A stretch of DNA of 13,478 nucleotides from assembly GCA_003219925.1 (NCBI GenBank), contig QHQU01000040.1, forward strand, positions 1 through 13,478, given 5' to 3'. Below the pieces are notes generated by a model. It was not told the origin of the DNA and made no database searches. It was given only the letters and a program-made list of their open reading frames with translations. This stretch comes from Verrucomicrobiota bacterium. GTDB lineage: Bacteria; Verrucomicrobiota; Verrucomicrobiia; Chthoniobacterales; UBA10450. This document shows, one piece after another, positions 1 through 7,620 of this stretch. Position numbers and translations under genes: made by a program. How positions within the stretch are numbered: the first letter of the stretch is position 1; each line of letters begins with the position of its first letter.

Positions 1-35
1 ATTTCAAATTTCAGATCTCAGATTTCAGATTGCCG
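1..35. repeat. Heptanucleotide tandem repeat, consensus ATTTCAG
   Basis: The first bases of the window read as seven-base units: ATTTCAA, ATTTCAG, ATCTCAG, ATTTCAG, then a decayed ATTGCCG. The array may continue upstream of the window, so its copy number is unknown. It lies just outside the murG leader. No function can be read from it. Arrays of this kind are prone to length change by slippage. Confidence 0.6.
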
Positions 36-72
36 GGTGGATCGAGCAGTCCCTTGCTCGGTGCTAAAATAA

Positions 73-95
73 TGCGGCGAAGCCGCACAATTTTT
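73..95 (+). terminator. Terminator-like hairpin upstream of murG
   Basis: A perfect 6-bp stem, TGCGGC (73-78) with GCCGCA (82-87), closes on a GAA loop. It is followed two bases after a C by TTTTT (91-95). The shape fits a short intrinsic terminator or attenuator for a gene upstream of the window. It sits inside a wider inverted repeat, GGTGGATCG (36-44) with CGATCCACC (116-124), so it could equally be part of a dispersed palindromic repeat. The stem is short and the T run modest, so confidence is low. Confidence 0.35.
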
Positions 96-151
96 GGCAT
101 CGCCCGCGGAGCGGCCGATCCACCGATCTGCATACCGCCATACAACATCCT

Positions 152-1243
152 ATGAACGCGATCATTGCATGCGGAGGAACCGGCGGGCATCTTTTCCCGG
201 GCCTGGCCGTCGCCGAAGTGTTGCGCGAGCGTGGACACGAGGTGCTGCTTTTTGTTTCGGAAAAAGATGTCGATGCGCTCGCTCTGAAGGAACATCCGGA
301 AATTCCGTTCGAAAAATTGCCTACCATTGGTCTGCCATCGCCTTTTTCACCCGCCATCCTCGGATTTGTTCGACGATTCAACGAAAGTTTCAGGCGTTGC
401 CGTTCCATTTACCAACGGTTCAACCCGCAGGTCGTTCTAGGGATGGGCGGGTTTACATCTACTGCGCCAGTCCTCGCCGGAAAGATGCGCGGCGTCCCAA
501 CATTCATTCACGAATCGAACGCCATCCCCGGCAAAGCCAACAAAATGACCGCGCGATTGGTCCGAGCAGTTTTGCTCGGGTTCAAGGAATGCGCGCCCTT
601 TTTCCCCAGAGTGAAAACAGAAGTGACGGGCACGCCCATTCGAACAGAATTGCAACGGCTCGATCGTAAGGCCGCACGGGAAAAACTTGGGTTAAGTGCG
701 GACATCCCAACCCTGCTGGTGATGGGCGGGAGTCAGGGTGCGAGTGGGATCAACCAGGCGATGATCAAGTCGCTGCCATCATTGGATGGAGCGCAGCTGC
801 AGCTGATTCATCTGACCGGCGCGCGCGATGAAAAACTGGTGGCTGATAATTATCGGCGCGCCAAACTGCCCGCTTTTGTGGCGGCGTTTCATCATCGGAT
901 GGAGGAACTTTACAGCGCGGCCGATTTCGCTGTTGCCCGATCCGGCGCTGCCAGTCTGGCCGAACTGGCCGCATTCGCTTTGCCAGCCATCCTCATTCCG
1001 TTTCCCTACGCCGCAGATGATCATCAGGCGCGTAACGCCGAAGTCTTTGTGAAGGCAGATGCCGCCATCCTGGTCAAGGAATCGGAAATTTTAGACGACG
1101 CGCTCTCACAAAAAATCCGTCCCTTCATCGAAGATCAGGGGCGCCTGGAGCGGATGTCGCAGAACGCGGCCAAACTTTCGACGAGAAACGCCGCCACTGC
1201 GGTGGTGGAAACGATGGAGAAATATACGACCGCTGCCGCATGA
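152..1243 (+). CDS. murG: UDP-N-acetylglucosamine--undecaprenyl-PP-MurNAc-pentapeptide transferase MurG
   Basis: MurG adds GlcNAc from UDP-GlcNAc to lipid I, giving lipid II, on the cytoplasmic face of the inner membrane. The 363-residue product is close to the usual length of about 355. It shows the N-terminal glycine loop GGTGGHLFPG (residues 8-17), GTPIRTEL in the linker region, the second-domain loop MGGSQGASGIN (about 190-201), and the UDP-GlcNAc-binding stretch beginning RSGAASLAELAA and running to PYAADDHQARNAE (about 263-297). The ATG at 152 puts the glycine loop at the normal distance from the N-terminus, but I see no Shine-Dalgarno sequence before it. The stop codon overlaps the next start as ATGA, which suggests translational coupling with murC-murB. 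The upstream neighbour (often ftsW or murD in this cluster) is outside the window. Confidence 0.96.
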   Translation: MNAIIACGGTGGHLFPGLAVAEVLRERGHEVLLFVSEKDVDALALKEHPEIPFEKLPTIGLPSPFSPAILGFVRRFNESFRRCRSIYQRFNPQVVLGMGGFTSTAPVLAGKMRGVPTFIHESNAIPGKANKMTARLVRAVLLGFKECAPFFPRVKTEVTGTPIRTELQRLDRKAAREKLGLSADIPTLLVMGGSQGASGINQAMIKSLPSLDGAQLQLIHLTGARDEKLVADNYRRAKLPAFVAAFHHRMEELYSAADFAVARSGAASLAELAAFALPAILIPFPYAADDHQARNAEVFVKADAAILVKESEILDDALSQKIRPFIEDQGRLERMSQNAAKLSTRNAATAVVETMEKYTTAAA

Positions 1244-3537
1244 AAACCGGGTCTGCTCAACTCAGTTTATCGCGATTTCTCACGCGTGAGCATCACCGCA
1301 TTCATCTTATCGGCGTGGCCGGCAGCGGGATGAGTGGCATTGCCGCACTCCTGCTCGAGCTCGGACACCAGGTGAGCGGATCGGACAAATCGATTTCGCT
1401 GGAAGTGGAACGGTTACAGCGGCTGGGTCTGCAATTTTTCCCGCAACATCGTGCGCAGGACGCGGTCGAAGCCGAGTTGATTGTCTATTCCTCAGCGATC
1501 AAGTCCGATAATCCAATTCTCGTTAGCGCGCGCCAATTGGAAACACGGGCGGCCCGGCGTGCCGAAGCGCTCGCCGCGATCATGCAGGGAAAGCGCGGGA
1601 TCATTATCGGCGGCATGCATGGTAAAACCACCACCTCGGCTATGGCCGCACATGTCTTGCGCGAGGGCGGGTTGCATCCGTCGCATTACGTCGGCGCGGA
1701 AATTCCGATCCTCGGACAAAACGCGCACTGGGATCCGCGTGGTGAATTTTTTGTGGCCGAAGGGGACGAGAGCGACGGCACCATTCGTTGTTTTCATCCC
1801 GAACATATCCTGGTTTTGAATATCGAGCCGGAACATCTCGATTTTTATGAAGACCTGACGGAAATCGAAGGGGTCTTTCATCAGTTAATCGGCCAAACCT
1901 CCGGCAAAGTTTTTTTCTGCGCCGACGACGCGGTTGCAACGCGGGTTTGTCAGTCCGACCGCTCGGTTTCCTACGGATTTGGCGAAAGTGTCGATTATCG
2001 AGCGCAGGATGTTTCACTGCAGGATTTTGCCTCAATCTTTTCTGTTTTCCGACAGGGTCAAAAACTGGGCGAAGCGCGGCTGAATGTTCCGGGCCGGCAC
2101 AATGTCCAGAACGCCGTTGGGGTTATCGCATTGGCAACCGAGCTCGGTATTCCGTTCGAGAAGATTGCCAAAGCCTTGCCCAAATTTCGGCACGCGCGCC
2201 GGCGTTTCGAAATCAAATATGCCAGCGACCGTTTTCTGTTGGTCGATGATTATGCGCATCATCCAACCGAAATTCGGGCCACCCTTGCCGCGGCGCGTTC
2301 GACTGGGCGCAATCGCGTGCTGACAATGTTTCAGCCGCATCGCTACACCCGAACCAAGGCGTTGCGACAGGAATTTGGCGCTGCCTTCGATCAGGCCGAT
2401 CGCGTTGTTATCACCGACGTTTATCCGGCGAGCGAGCCGCCCATTCCCGGGATCAGCGGGCGAACCATTGCCGATGCCATTTCAGCGCATGGTCATCGCG
2501 GCGTCACTTATCAATCGCGTTTCGCTCACGTCCATCACGACGTCGGCAACATGCTGGCGTCGGGCGATCTCGTCCTTAGTCTCGGCGCGGGAAATATTCA
2601 CGAGCAATTATCGATTCTGGCGGCGGGGCTGGTGGTCGCGGAAAAATTAAAGGGGATCGTGGGCGAAGAAGGCGAAGTGCGTTTGCACGAGCCAATGGCG
2701 AAACACACTACCTTGCGCGTGGGCGGTCCGGCTCAGTTTTGGATCGAGCCGCGCACGGAGAAGGCTTTTGCCGAGCTGATTCGTTTTTGTCGACGTGAAA
2801 ATCATCCGCTCTTTGTCATCGGACGCGGCTCGAATCTTCTGGTGCGCGATGGCGGAATCACAGGTGTGGTCGTTCATCCGTGTGGGGGCGAGTTCGATGA
2901 TATCGCGGTGAATGAAAACGAGATCACGGCCGGTGTTGGCGCGAAATTAAAGCAAGTTGCTTACGCCGGACGCGACGCTGGCATTGGTGGTCTGGAATGG
3001 ATGGAAGGGATTCCGGGCGAGGTCGGAGGCGCATTGCGAATGAATGCCGGCGCGATGGGCGGACAGACTTTTGAGCATGTCGTCAGCGTGCGTGTTCTCG
3101 ACCCGGAAGGGAATGCAAAGACGATGACCCCGTCAGAGATGGAAGTGTATTACCGGCATGTGCCGACGCTGGAGAAAAACTACGCCGTCTCGGCAATATT
3201 TCGTGGTGTGCCCGGAGGAAAGGACGAAATCGTGCGCAAACTCGAGGAATCACAGCACAAACGTAAAACGACCCAGCCGGCTGCATCGAGTGCGGGATGC
3301 ATTTTCAAAAATCCGGGCAATATCCCCGCGGGGAAATTAGTGGATGAGCTTGGCTTGAAAAATTGCGCCATCGGAAAAGCGCGGGTCTCGGAGGTGCATG
3401 GAAATTTTATTGTGAACGACGGCGGGGCGACCGCGGCGGAAATGCTGAAGTTGATCGCGAAAATTCAAGCGACGGCTCGGGAAAAACGTGGTGTCGAATT
3501 ACAAACCGAAGTGCAAATCGTAGGGGAGGAAGAGTGA
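1240..3537 (+). CDS. murC-murB: Fused UDP-MurNAc--L-alanine ligase / UDP-MurNAc dehydrogenase (MurC-MurB)
   Basis: One 765-residue chain carries two consecutive cytoplasmic steps of peptidoglycan precursor synthesis. Residues 1 to about 465 are MurC: the nucleotide fold GVAGSGMSGIA (25-35), the ATP loop GGMHGKTTT (about 124-132), EGDESDGTI, NIEPEHLDFY, GRHNVQNAVG, DDYAHHPTEI and FQPHRYTRTKA. From about residue 483 it is a type II MurB (NADPH- and FAD-dependent reduction of UDP-GlcNAc-enolpyruvate): HTTLRVGGPAQFW, GRGSNLLVRDGG, GIPGEVGGALRMNAGAMGG, YYRHVP, AGCIFKNP and SEVHGNFIVNDGGAT. There is no stop or frameshift at the join, so the fusion is real as read. MurB acts before MurC in the pathway although it is C-terminal here. 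The position of the usual catalytic serine (AGS-x-FKNP) is a cysteine, C687. The start overlaps the murG stop, and the end overlaps the ddl start. MurC-MurB fusions are, to my knowledge, found in some Verrucomicrobiota. Confidence 0.96.
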   Translation: MKTGSAQLSLSRFLTREHHRIHLIGVAGSGMSGIAALLLELGHQVSGSDKSISLEVERLQRLGLQFFPQHRAQDAVEAELIVYSSAIKSDNPILVSARQLETRAARRAEALAAIMQGKRGIIIGGMHGKTTTSAMAAHVLREGGLHPSHYVGAEIPILGQNAHWDPRGEFFVAEGDESDGTIRCFHPEHILVLNIEPEHLDFYEDLTEIEGVFHQLIGQTSGKVFFCADDAVATRVCQSDRSVSYGFGESVDYRAQDVSLQDFASIFSVFRQGQKLGEARLNVPGRHNVQNAVGVIALATELGIPFEKIAKALPKFRHARRRFEIKYASDRFLLVDDYAHHPTEIRATLAAARSTGRNRVLTMFQPHRYTRTKALRQEFGAAFDQADRVVITDVYPASEPPIPGISGRTIADAISAHGHRGVTYQSRFAHVHHDVGNMLASGDLVLSLGAGNIHEQLSILAAGLVVAEKLKGIVGEEGEVRLHEPMAKHTTLRVGGPAQFWIEPRTEKAFAELIRFCRRENHPLFVIGRGSNLLVRDGGITGVVVHPCGGEFDDIAVNENEITAGVGAKLKQVAYAGRDAGIGGLEWMEGIPGEVGGALRMNAGAMGGQTFEHVVSVRVLDPEGNAKTMTPSEMEVYYRHVPTLEKNYAVSAIFRGVPGGKDEIVRKLEESQHKRKTTQPAASSAGCIFKNPGNIPAGKLVDELGLKNCAIGKARVSEVHGNFIVNDGGATAAEMLKLIAKIQATAREKRGVELQTEVQIVGEEE
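3522..3529 (+). promoter_or_regulatory. Strong Shine-Dalgarno sequence for ddl
   Basis: AGGGGAGG lies inside the last murB codons. It is 4 bases before a GTG at 3534 and 13 bases before an in-frame ATG at 3543. The closer GTG also gives a GTGA overlap with the murB stop, matching the ATGA overlaps at the other junctions of this operon, so I prefer it. Confidence 0.6.
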
Positions 3538-4469
3538 AAGAAATGAACGCGCTACCAAAAAAAATCGCGGTATTAATGGGTGGACCGGGTTCGGAACGCG
3601 ATGTCTCGCTCGCGACCGCTCGCGGTGTCGCCAAGGCGTTGCGCTCGCGCGGGGCGGAGGTTTTCGAAATCGATGTCCGCGACGAAAATTTTGAGTTGCC
3701 GAGAGATATCGATCTCGCCTTCCTCGCCATTCACGGGACGTTTGGCGAAGACGGCCAAGTCCAACAGATTTTGGAAAATCGCGGTCTGCCTTATACCGGC
3801 GATGGCGTCAAAGAAAGCTGGACCGCATTCGATAAAATCGAATCGAAAAAGAAATTCGAAGCGGCAGGTGTCACCACTCCTCGGTGGCAGGTGATTGGTG
3901 CGAATGAAAAGCCGACGTTGCCCGTTCCCTTGGTCATCAAGGCGCCGCGGCAGGGATCGACTGTCGGAGTCTATATTATTAAGGAGGCCGGTAAGTTGGA
4001 GAGAGCGCTCGCCGAAGCGCGCAAATTCGATCGACAGCTTCTGGTGGAAGAGTTTGTCCCCGGCCGCGAATTGACGATCGGAATTCTGGGCGATCAAGCG
4101 TTGCCCATTCTCGAGATCATTCCCAAAGGCGGCTTTTACGATTTCACCAACAAGTATCCATTTCTCAACCCTCAAGCCGGCGGCGGCGCGGAACATGTTT
4201 GTCCGGCGAAAATTGAAGCGAAACTGACGCGCCAGATTCAGGATCTGGCCTTGCGTGCGTATCACTCGATCGGGTTGCAAGTCTACTCGCGAGTCGATGT
4301 GCTCTTGCCGGAAAACGCTGAGCCGAGCGTTTTGGAAGTAAATACAATTCCGGGGATGACAGAGGCGAGCCTGCTTCCGGAAGCGGCCGCGGCGGCTGGG
4401 ATCAAATACGACGAGCTTTGCCTTCGTATTATCGAATTGTCGCGCGCGCGGCGGGAGGGCGCGAAATGA
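3534..4469 (+). CDS. ddl: D-alanine--D-alanine ligase
   Basis: Ddl is a cytoplasmic ATP-grasp enzyme that makes the D-Ala-D-Ala dipeptide for the peptidoglycan stem peptide. The 311-residue chain (308 if it starts at ATG 3543) has the normal length. Visible motifs are GGPGSERDVSLAT near the N-terminus, HGTFGEDGQVQ (67-77), the ATP-grasp lid loop KAPRQGSTVGV (136-146), VEEFVPGRELTIGI, and the metal and substrate site LEVNTIPGMTEASL (287-300). The omega-loop region reads YDFTNKYPF in place of the Escherichia coli type YDYEAKY. I associate this form with related bacteria and do not take it as a defect. The open frame extends upstream to 3363, but that part overlaps murB and has no family similarity. 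The stop overlaps the ftsQ start as ATGA. Confidence 0.95.
   Translation: MKEMNALPKKIAVLMGGPGSERDVSLATARGVAKALRSRGAEVFEIDVRDENFELPRDIDLAFLAIHGTFGEDGQVQQILENRGLPYTGDGVKESWTAFDKIESKKKFEAAGVTTPRWQVIGANEKPTLPVPLVIKAPRQGSTVGVYIIKEAGKLERALAEARKFDRQLLVEEFVPGRELTIGILGDQALPILEIIPKGGFYDFTNKYPFLNPQAGGGAEHVCPAKIEAKLTRQIQDLALRAYHSIGLQVYSRVDVLLPENAEPSVLEVNTIPGMTEASLLPEAAAAAGIKYDELCLRIIELSRARREGAK
4453..4459 (+). promoter_or_regulatory. Shine-Dalgarno sequence that fixes the ftsQ start
   Basis: GGGAGGG lies 6 bases before the ATG at 4466. This supports that start over the upstream ATG at 4418, which would place 16 extra residues inside the ddl coding sequence. Confidence 0.6.
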
Positions 4470-5554
4470 AATTAAGCGGTTCCACCCGCAAACGGCCCCG
4501 CAATCAGCGCGTTTCCAATCCGCGCCAGCGCAAACAGCAACATTTGCTGGACGTAAAGGTGCGAGCGCGCAAGGCCACGCAATATCGCAACCGGCGAGTG
4601 CTCGTTTTCATTTCTAAAATCGCGCTGGCGGCTGCGATCTGCGCCGGAATCTATTTCGGTGCGCGGGTGGGGATGCGCCGGTTCTTTTTCGAAAATCCGG
4701 ACTATCGCCTGACCATGATCGATATGCAGACGGATGGCACGTTGCAGCGCGATCAGGTTTTGAAAATTGCCGGCTTGCGCGAAGGCGAAAATATTTTTCA
4801 GGTCAACTTGGCGCAGGTGCATCGAGTCTTGCAGCAGTTGCCACAGGTGGATGAGGTGGAGGTGTTGCGCAAATTGCCTGGCGAGATCGACATTCGCATC
4901 CTCGAGCGCAAGCCGATCGCCTGGATCACGAGCGAAAAACAAATCACCGATCCGTTTCAATCCAACGTCGCTTTTTTGATGGATGCTCGCGGGGTGCTGA
5001 TGAAGGAGAAAAAATTGTTGCCGGAATATCTTGGACTGCCCCTGGTCACGGGCTGCACCAGCGAATCACTCGAACCTGGGAAAATTGTCGAATCGGTTGA
5101 AGCGAAAGCGGCCCTGGAACTATTGCGTTTAAGCGCCGGTAGCTTCATGCAAACGCGTTTTCAAATTCGCGAGATCGATGTTTCCAAAGGCTATTGTCTG
5201 GTGGTGACGGACAAAAATCACACCAGAATCACAGTTGGATTCGATCATCTGGAGAAACAAATTCAGCGTCTCGAACAGTTTCTCGTTTATGCCGACGATT
5301 CCCGGCGTGAGATCGAAACCGTCAACCTCTTGGTGCAGCGGAACATTCCGGTCACGTTCATGAAACCAGCAGCGGAAGTGATCAACGACACGATCGACCC
5401 GGATGAAACGCCGCGCATCATGAAGGCAATTCCAGTGGCGCCTCCGCCGGCGAAAGCGAGCGCGAAATCATCAGCGCCGGCCGCGGGAAAAAATCAAAAT
5501 GGCCCGCAACCGTTTTCATTGCAGAAACAAACGCAGAAAGGAAAGAAGGAATAA
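4466..5554 (+). CDS. ftsQ: Cell division protein FtsQ (POTRA domain)
   Basis: FtsQ is a bitopic inner-membrane divisome protein that links early and late division proteins through FtsB and FtsL. The 362-residue product has a very basic cytoplasmic tail (residues 1-44, rich in Arg, Lys and Gln) and one transmembrane segment at about 45-66 (VLVFISKIALAAAICAGIYF). A POTRA-like domain follows at about 78-150 (LTMIDMQTDGTLQRDQVLKI, then LPQVDEVEVLRKLPGEIDI and ERKPIAWI), and then the FtsQ beta domain. The last 45 or so residues are an Ala, Pro, Lys and Gln tail that looks disordered. FtsQ sequences diverge strongly, so the call rests on topology, the LPGEI-x-I-x-x-x-ERKP pattern, and position between ddl and ftsA. 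The start is at the ATGA overlap with ddl. Confidence 0.9.
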   Translation: MKLSGSTRKRPRNQRVSNPRQRKQQHLLDVKVRARKATQYRNRRVLVFISKIALAAAICAGIYFGARVGMRRFFFENPDYRLTMIDMQTDGTLQRDQVLKIAGLREGENIFQVNLAQVHRVLQQLPQVDEVEVLRKLPGEIDIRILERKPIAWITSEKQITDPFQSNVAFLMDARGVLMKEKKLLPEYLGLPLVTGCTSESLEPGKIVESVEAKAALELLRLSAGSFMQTRFQIREIDVSKGYCLVVTDKNHTRITVGFDHLEKQIQRLEQFLVYADDSRREIETVNLLVQRNIPVTFMKPAAEVINDTIDPDETPRIMKAIPVAPPPAKASAKSSAPAAGKNQNGPQPFSLQKQTQKGKKE

Positions 5555-5557
5555 GAA

Positions 5558-6769
5558 ATGGCCAGTAACGATCTGATGGTGGGGTTGGAAATTGGGACGT
5601 CTAAAATTTGCGTCGTTGTCGGCGAAGCGAGGCTGGACGGGACGACGAAAATTTTGGGCGTTGGGCAGGCGCCATCACGTGGGGTACGCAAAGGCGAGAT
5701 TGTCGATTTTGAGACGGCGATGAAGTGTGTCCTGGAAGCGTTGAGCGACGCCGAGACCAAGAGTGATGTCATGATCAAGGGGGTCTACGTCGGCGTGACG
5801 GGTGCGCACATTCAAAGTTTTAACAATCGTGGCTGCGTCATGTTGCCGGACGACTACGAGGAGATCGATGAACAGGACATCGAGGATGTGAAGATCAATG
5901 CGCGCGAGGTGAGCATTCCAGCACAGAACGCGTTTCTTCATTCCATCATTCAGCATTACCACGTGGACGGGCAGGACGGCGTGCTCAATCCCGTTGGCAT
6001 GCTGGGTCAGAAACTGGAAGCCGATTTTCACATCATCCACGGTGTGCGCACCCGGATTCAAAACACGATTCGTTGCGTGAAGGAACTGCCATTGGAGGTG
6101 GAAGACGTTGTCTTTAACGCGCTGGCTTCCGCGCAGGTGGTGTTGACGCAACAACAGAAAAATCTCGGTGCTCTGGTGATCGATATCGGCGGCGGGACGA
6201 CTGATTTCATTTTATATGTCGATGGCGCGGTCAAGCAGAGCGGGACAATCGGGATCGGGGGTGATCACATCACCAACGATATTTCGATGGGATTGCGTAT
6301 CCCGATGGCGCGAGCGGAGAAGTTAAAGATCGATGAAGGCAGCGTCATTCTGGGAAATTGTCTGCCGGGAGAAACGGTGGTGTTGAAGGATGATTCCGGC
6401 TTCGCGGGCAAGGAAGTCGAACGCGAGACCTTGAACACCATCATTCATCTGCGGATGCGCGAAACGTTCGAACTGCTCAAACGCACCCTTGATGAGGAAG
6501 CGTTCATTAATTTCATTGGCGAAGGAATCTTCATCACCGGCGGGTGCAGTTTGCTGCGCGGGATCGACAATCTGGCTGAGGAAATTTTTGAAATTCCGGC
6601 GCGGGTCGCGCACGCCCAGACCATGTCGGGATTGACCTCCGCCTTTCAGAACCCGCAATTTTCAACTGCGATCGGGTTGATCAAATATGCGCAGGCGGTG
6701 CAGGCGGAGCGACCGCAGCGGCGCGGCTTCGGTCGCATTTTCAGCCGCTTTTTGCCGGGGATACGATGA
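5558..6769 (+). CDS. ftsA: Cell division protein FtsA
   Basis: FtsA is an actin-like ATPase that anchors FtsZ filaments to the inner membrane and recruits later divisome proteins. The 403-residue chain shows the first phosphate loop GLEIGTSKICVVVGE (9-23) and the FtsA-specific 1C (SHS2) region after about residue 85. It also has the second phosphate loop VIDIGGGTTDF, the segment GIGGDHITNDISMGLRIPM with the following AEKLK, and the adenosine motif GIFITGGCSLLRGI. The C-terminus, RRGFGRIFSRFLPGIR, has the look of the amphipathic membrane-targeting helix. The gene begins 3 bases after ftsQ, with AAGGA (5546-5550) 7 bases before the ATG. It is the last gene of the tightly packed part of the operon. 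Confidence 0.97.
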   Translation: MASNDLMVGLEIGTSKICVVVGEARLDGTTKILGVGQAPSRGVRKGEIVDFETAMKCVLEALSDAETKSDVMIKGVYVGVTGAHIQSFNNRGCVMLPDDYEEIDEQDIEDVKINAREVSIPAQNAFLHSIIQHYHVDGQDGVLNPVGMLGQKLEADFHIIHGVRTRIQNTIRCVKELPLEVEDVVFNALASAQVVLTQQQKNLGALVIDIGGGTTDFILYVDGAVKQSGTIGIGGDHITNDISMGLRIPMARAEKLKIDEGSVILGNCLPGETVVLKDDSGFAGKEVERETLNTIIHLRMRETFELLKRTLDEEAFINFIGEGIFITGGCSLLRGIDNLAEEIFEIPARVAHAQTMSGLTSAFQNPQFSTAIGLIKYAQAVQAERPQRRGFGRIFSRFLPGIR

Positions 6770-6798
6770 TTGAACTACGACGCACTTTACCAAGCATG

Positions 6799-6881
6799 TC
6801 ATCCCGAGCCGCGCAGACGGCGAGGGACCTCGCGATGTCCGACAAGACAATCGAGAGGTCCCTCGCTTCCGCTCGGGATGA
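6799..6881. repeat. Long inverted repeat between ftsA and ftsZ
   Basis: Outer arms TCATCCCGAGC (6799-6809) and GCTCGGGATGA (6871-6881) match over 11 bp. Inner arms GCGAGGGACCTC (6820-6831) and GAGGTCCCTCGC (6855-6866) match over 12 bp. The sides between outer and inner arms are unequal (10 and 4 bases), and the loop is 23 bases. Each arm resembles the repeats at 10496-10525 and 10571-10600, so this is two head-to-head copies of one dispersed family. It accounts for most of the 176-base ftsA-ftsZ gap. In RNA it would fold into a strong stem that could affect read-through or transcript stability. There is no T run to call a terminator. Confidence 0.75.
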
Positions 6882-6919
6882 GGGCGAAGAGAAATGCGAC
6901 AGCGAAACAACATTTCCTA

Positions 6920-6940
6920 ACAAGAAATAGACAAGAAATA
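6920..6940 (+). repeat. Direct duplication ACAAGAAATA in the ftsZ leader
   Basis: ACAAGAAATA occurs at 6920-6929 and again at 6931-6940, directly before the ftsZ ATG at 6946. The leader is A-rich and has no recognisable Shine-Dalgarno sequence, unlike ddl, ftsQ and ftsA. Initiation may rely on an unstructured A-rich leader. This is an inference. Confidence 0.4.
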
Positions 6941-6945
6941 ACAAT

Positions 6946-7620
6946 ATGATTCAACTAAGCCGAAACTACAGTTTGCCGGAACGGGAAGACCAAATCATTC
7001 CGATCAAGGTGATCGCGGTCGGAAGCGCCGGCTCGAACGCACTCGATCGCGTCGTGCTCGACGGAATGGACAAGTCCGATCTCATTGCCGCCAACACCGA
7101 CGTCCAATCGCTCGCCAGCTCCGTCGCGGCGGTCAAAGTGCAGCTGGGGCGTTCCCTTACGCGCGGCCTTGGAACTGGCGGCGATCCCGAGCTCGGTTTC
7201 GATGCCGCGCAAGAATCCGCCGATGAAATCCGCCAGGCGCTGGCGGAAGCACGTCTGATTTTCATTTGTACCGGATTGGGCGGTGGGACGGGCTCTGGCG
7301 CGGCGCCCGTGATCGCGCAAATCGCGCGCGAAATGGCCGCGCTCGTTATTGGGTTCGCGACGCTGCCGTTTACTTTTGAAGGGAAACGTCGTACTGCCCA
7401 AGCCCGGGATGCGCTCGCGCGCCTGCACGAAACCACCGACGCCGTGGTCTGTTTCGAAAACGATCGCATGGCTGACATGGTCGCCCCGAAAGCCGGTATT
7501 CATCAGGCTTTTGCCGTTGCCGACATGACAATCAGCCAAAGTTTGCGTTCGATTGTGAACTTGATCCAGCGGCCCGGAATCATGCGTATCGTGCACATCA
7601 GGCATTGGCCCAGGCGTTAA
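6946..7620 (+). CDS. ftsZ: FtsZ N-terminal GTPase-domain fragment
   Basis: This is the 224-residue N-terminal piece of the tubulin-like GTPase that builds the Z ring. It contains the first nucleotide loop (AVGSAGSNALDRV, about 24-36), the AANTDVQSL motif (48-56), the GTP signature GGGTGSGAAP (112-121) and the segment FENDRM used by FtsZ for nucleotide contact. Similarity ends at RPGIMRI near residue 216. The last eight or so residues (VHIRHWPRR) are out of frame. Without the T7 loop and the C-terminal domain it should not polymerise normally. An automatic gene finder would call this as a separate gene. The ATG at 6946 lacks a Shine-Dalgarno sequence. Confidence 0.85.
   Translation: MIQLSRNYSLPEREDQIIPIKVIAVGSAGSNALDRVVLDGMDKSDLIAANTDVQSLASSVAAVKVQLGRSLTRGLGTGGDPELGFDAAQESADEIRQALAEARLIFICTGLGGGTGSGAAPVIAQIAREMAALVIGFATLPFTFEGKRRTAQARDALARLHETTDAVVCFENDRMADMVAPKAGIHQAFAVADMTISQSLRSIVNLIQRPGIMRIVHIRHWPRR

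Noticed and set aside
94..669. 191-codon open frame overlapping murG on the plus strand
   Set aside because: Basic, low-similarity translation of murG in another frame; the murG frame has full family motifs.
3573..4280. 235-codon minus-strand open frame opposite ddl
   Set aside because: It is antisense to a complete ddl and shows no recognisable domain. Long antisense frames are expected at this base composition and codon bias.
6955..7605. 216-codon minus-strand open frame opposite ftsZ
   Set aside because: Shadow of the ftsZ GTPase domain with no motif of its own.
7575..7620. Programmed ribosomal frameshift producing full-length FtsZ
   Set aside because: A frameshift alone would join RPGIMRI directly to RAHQALAQ. 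The missing T7-loop segment is encoded in no frame, so recoding cannot restore a normal protein.
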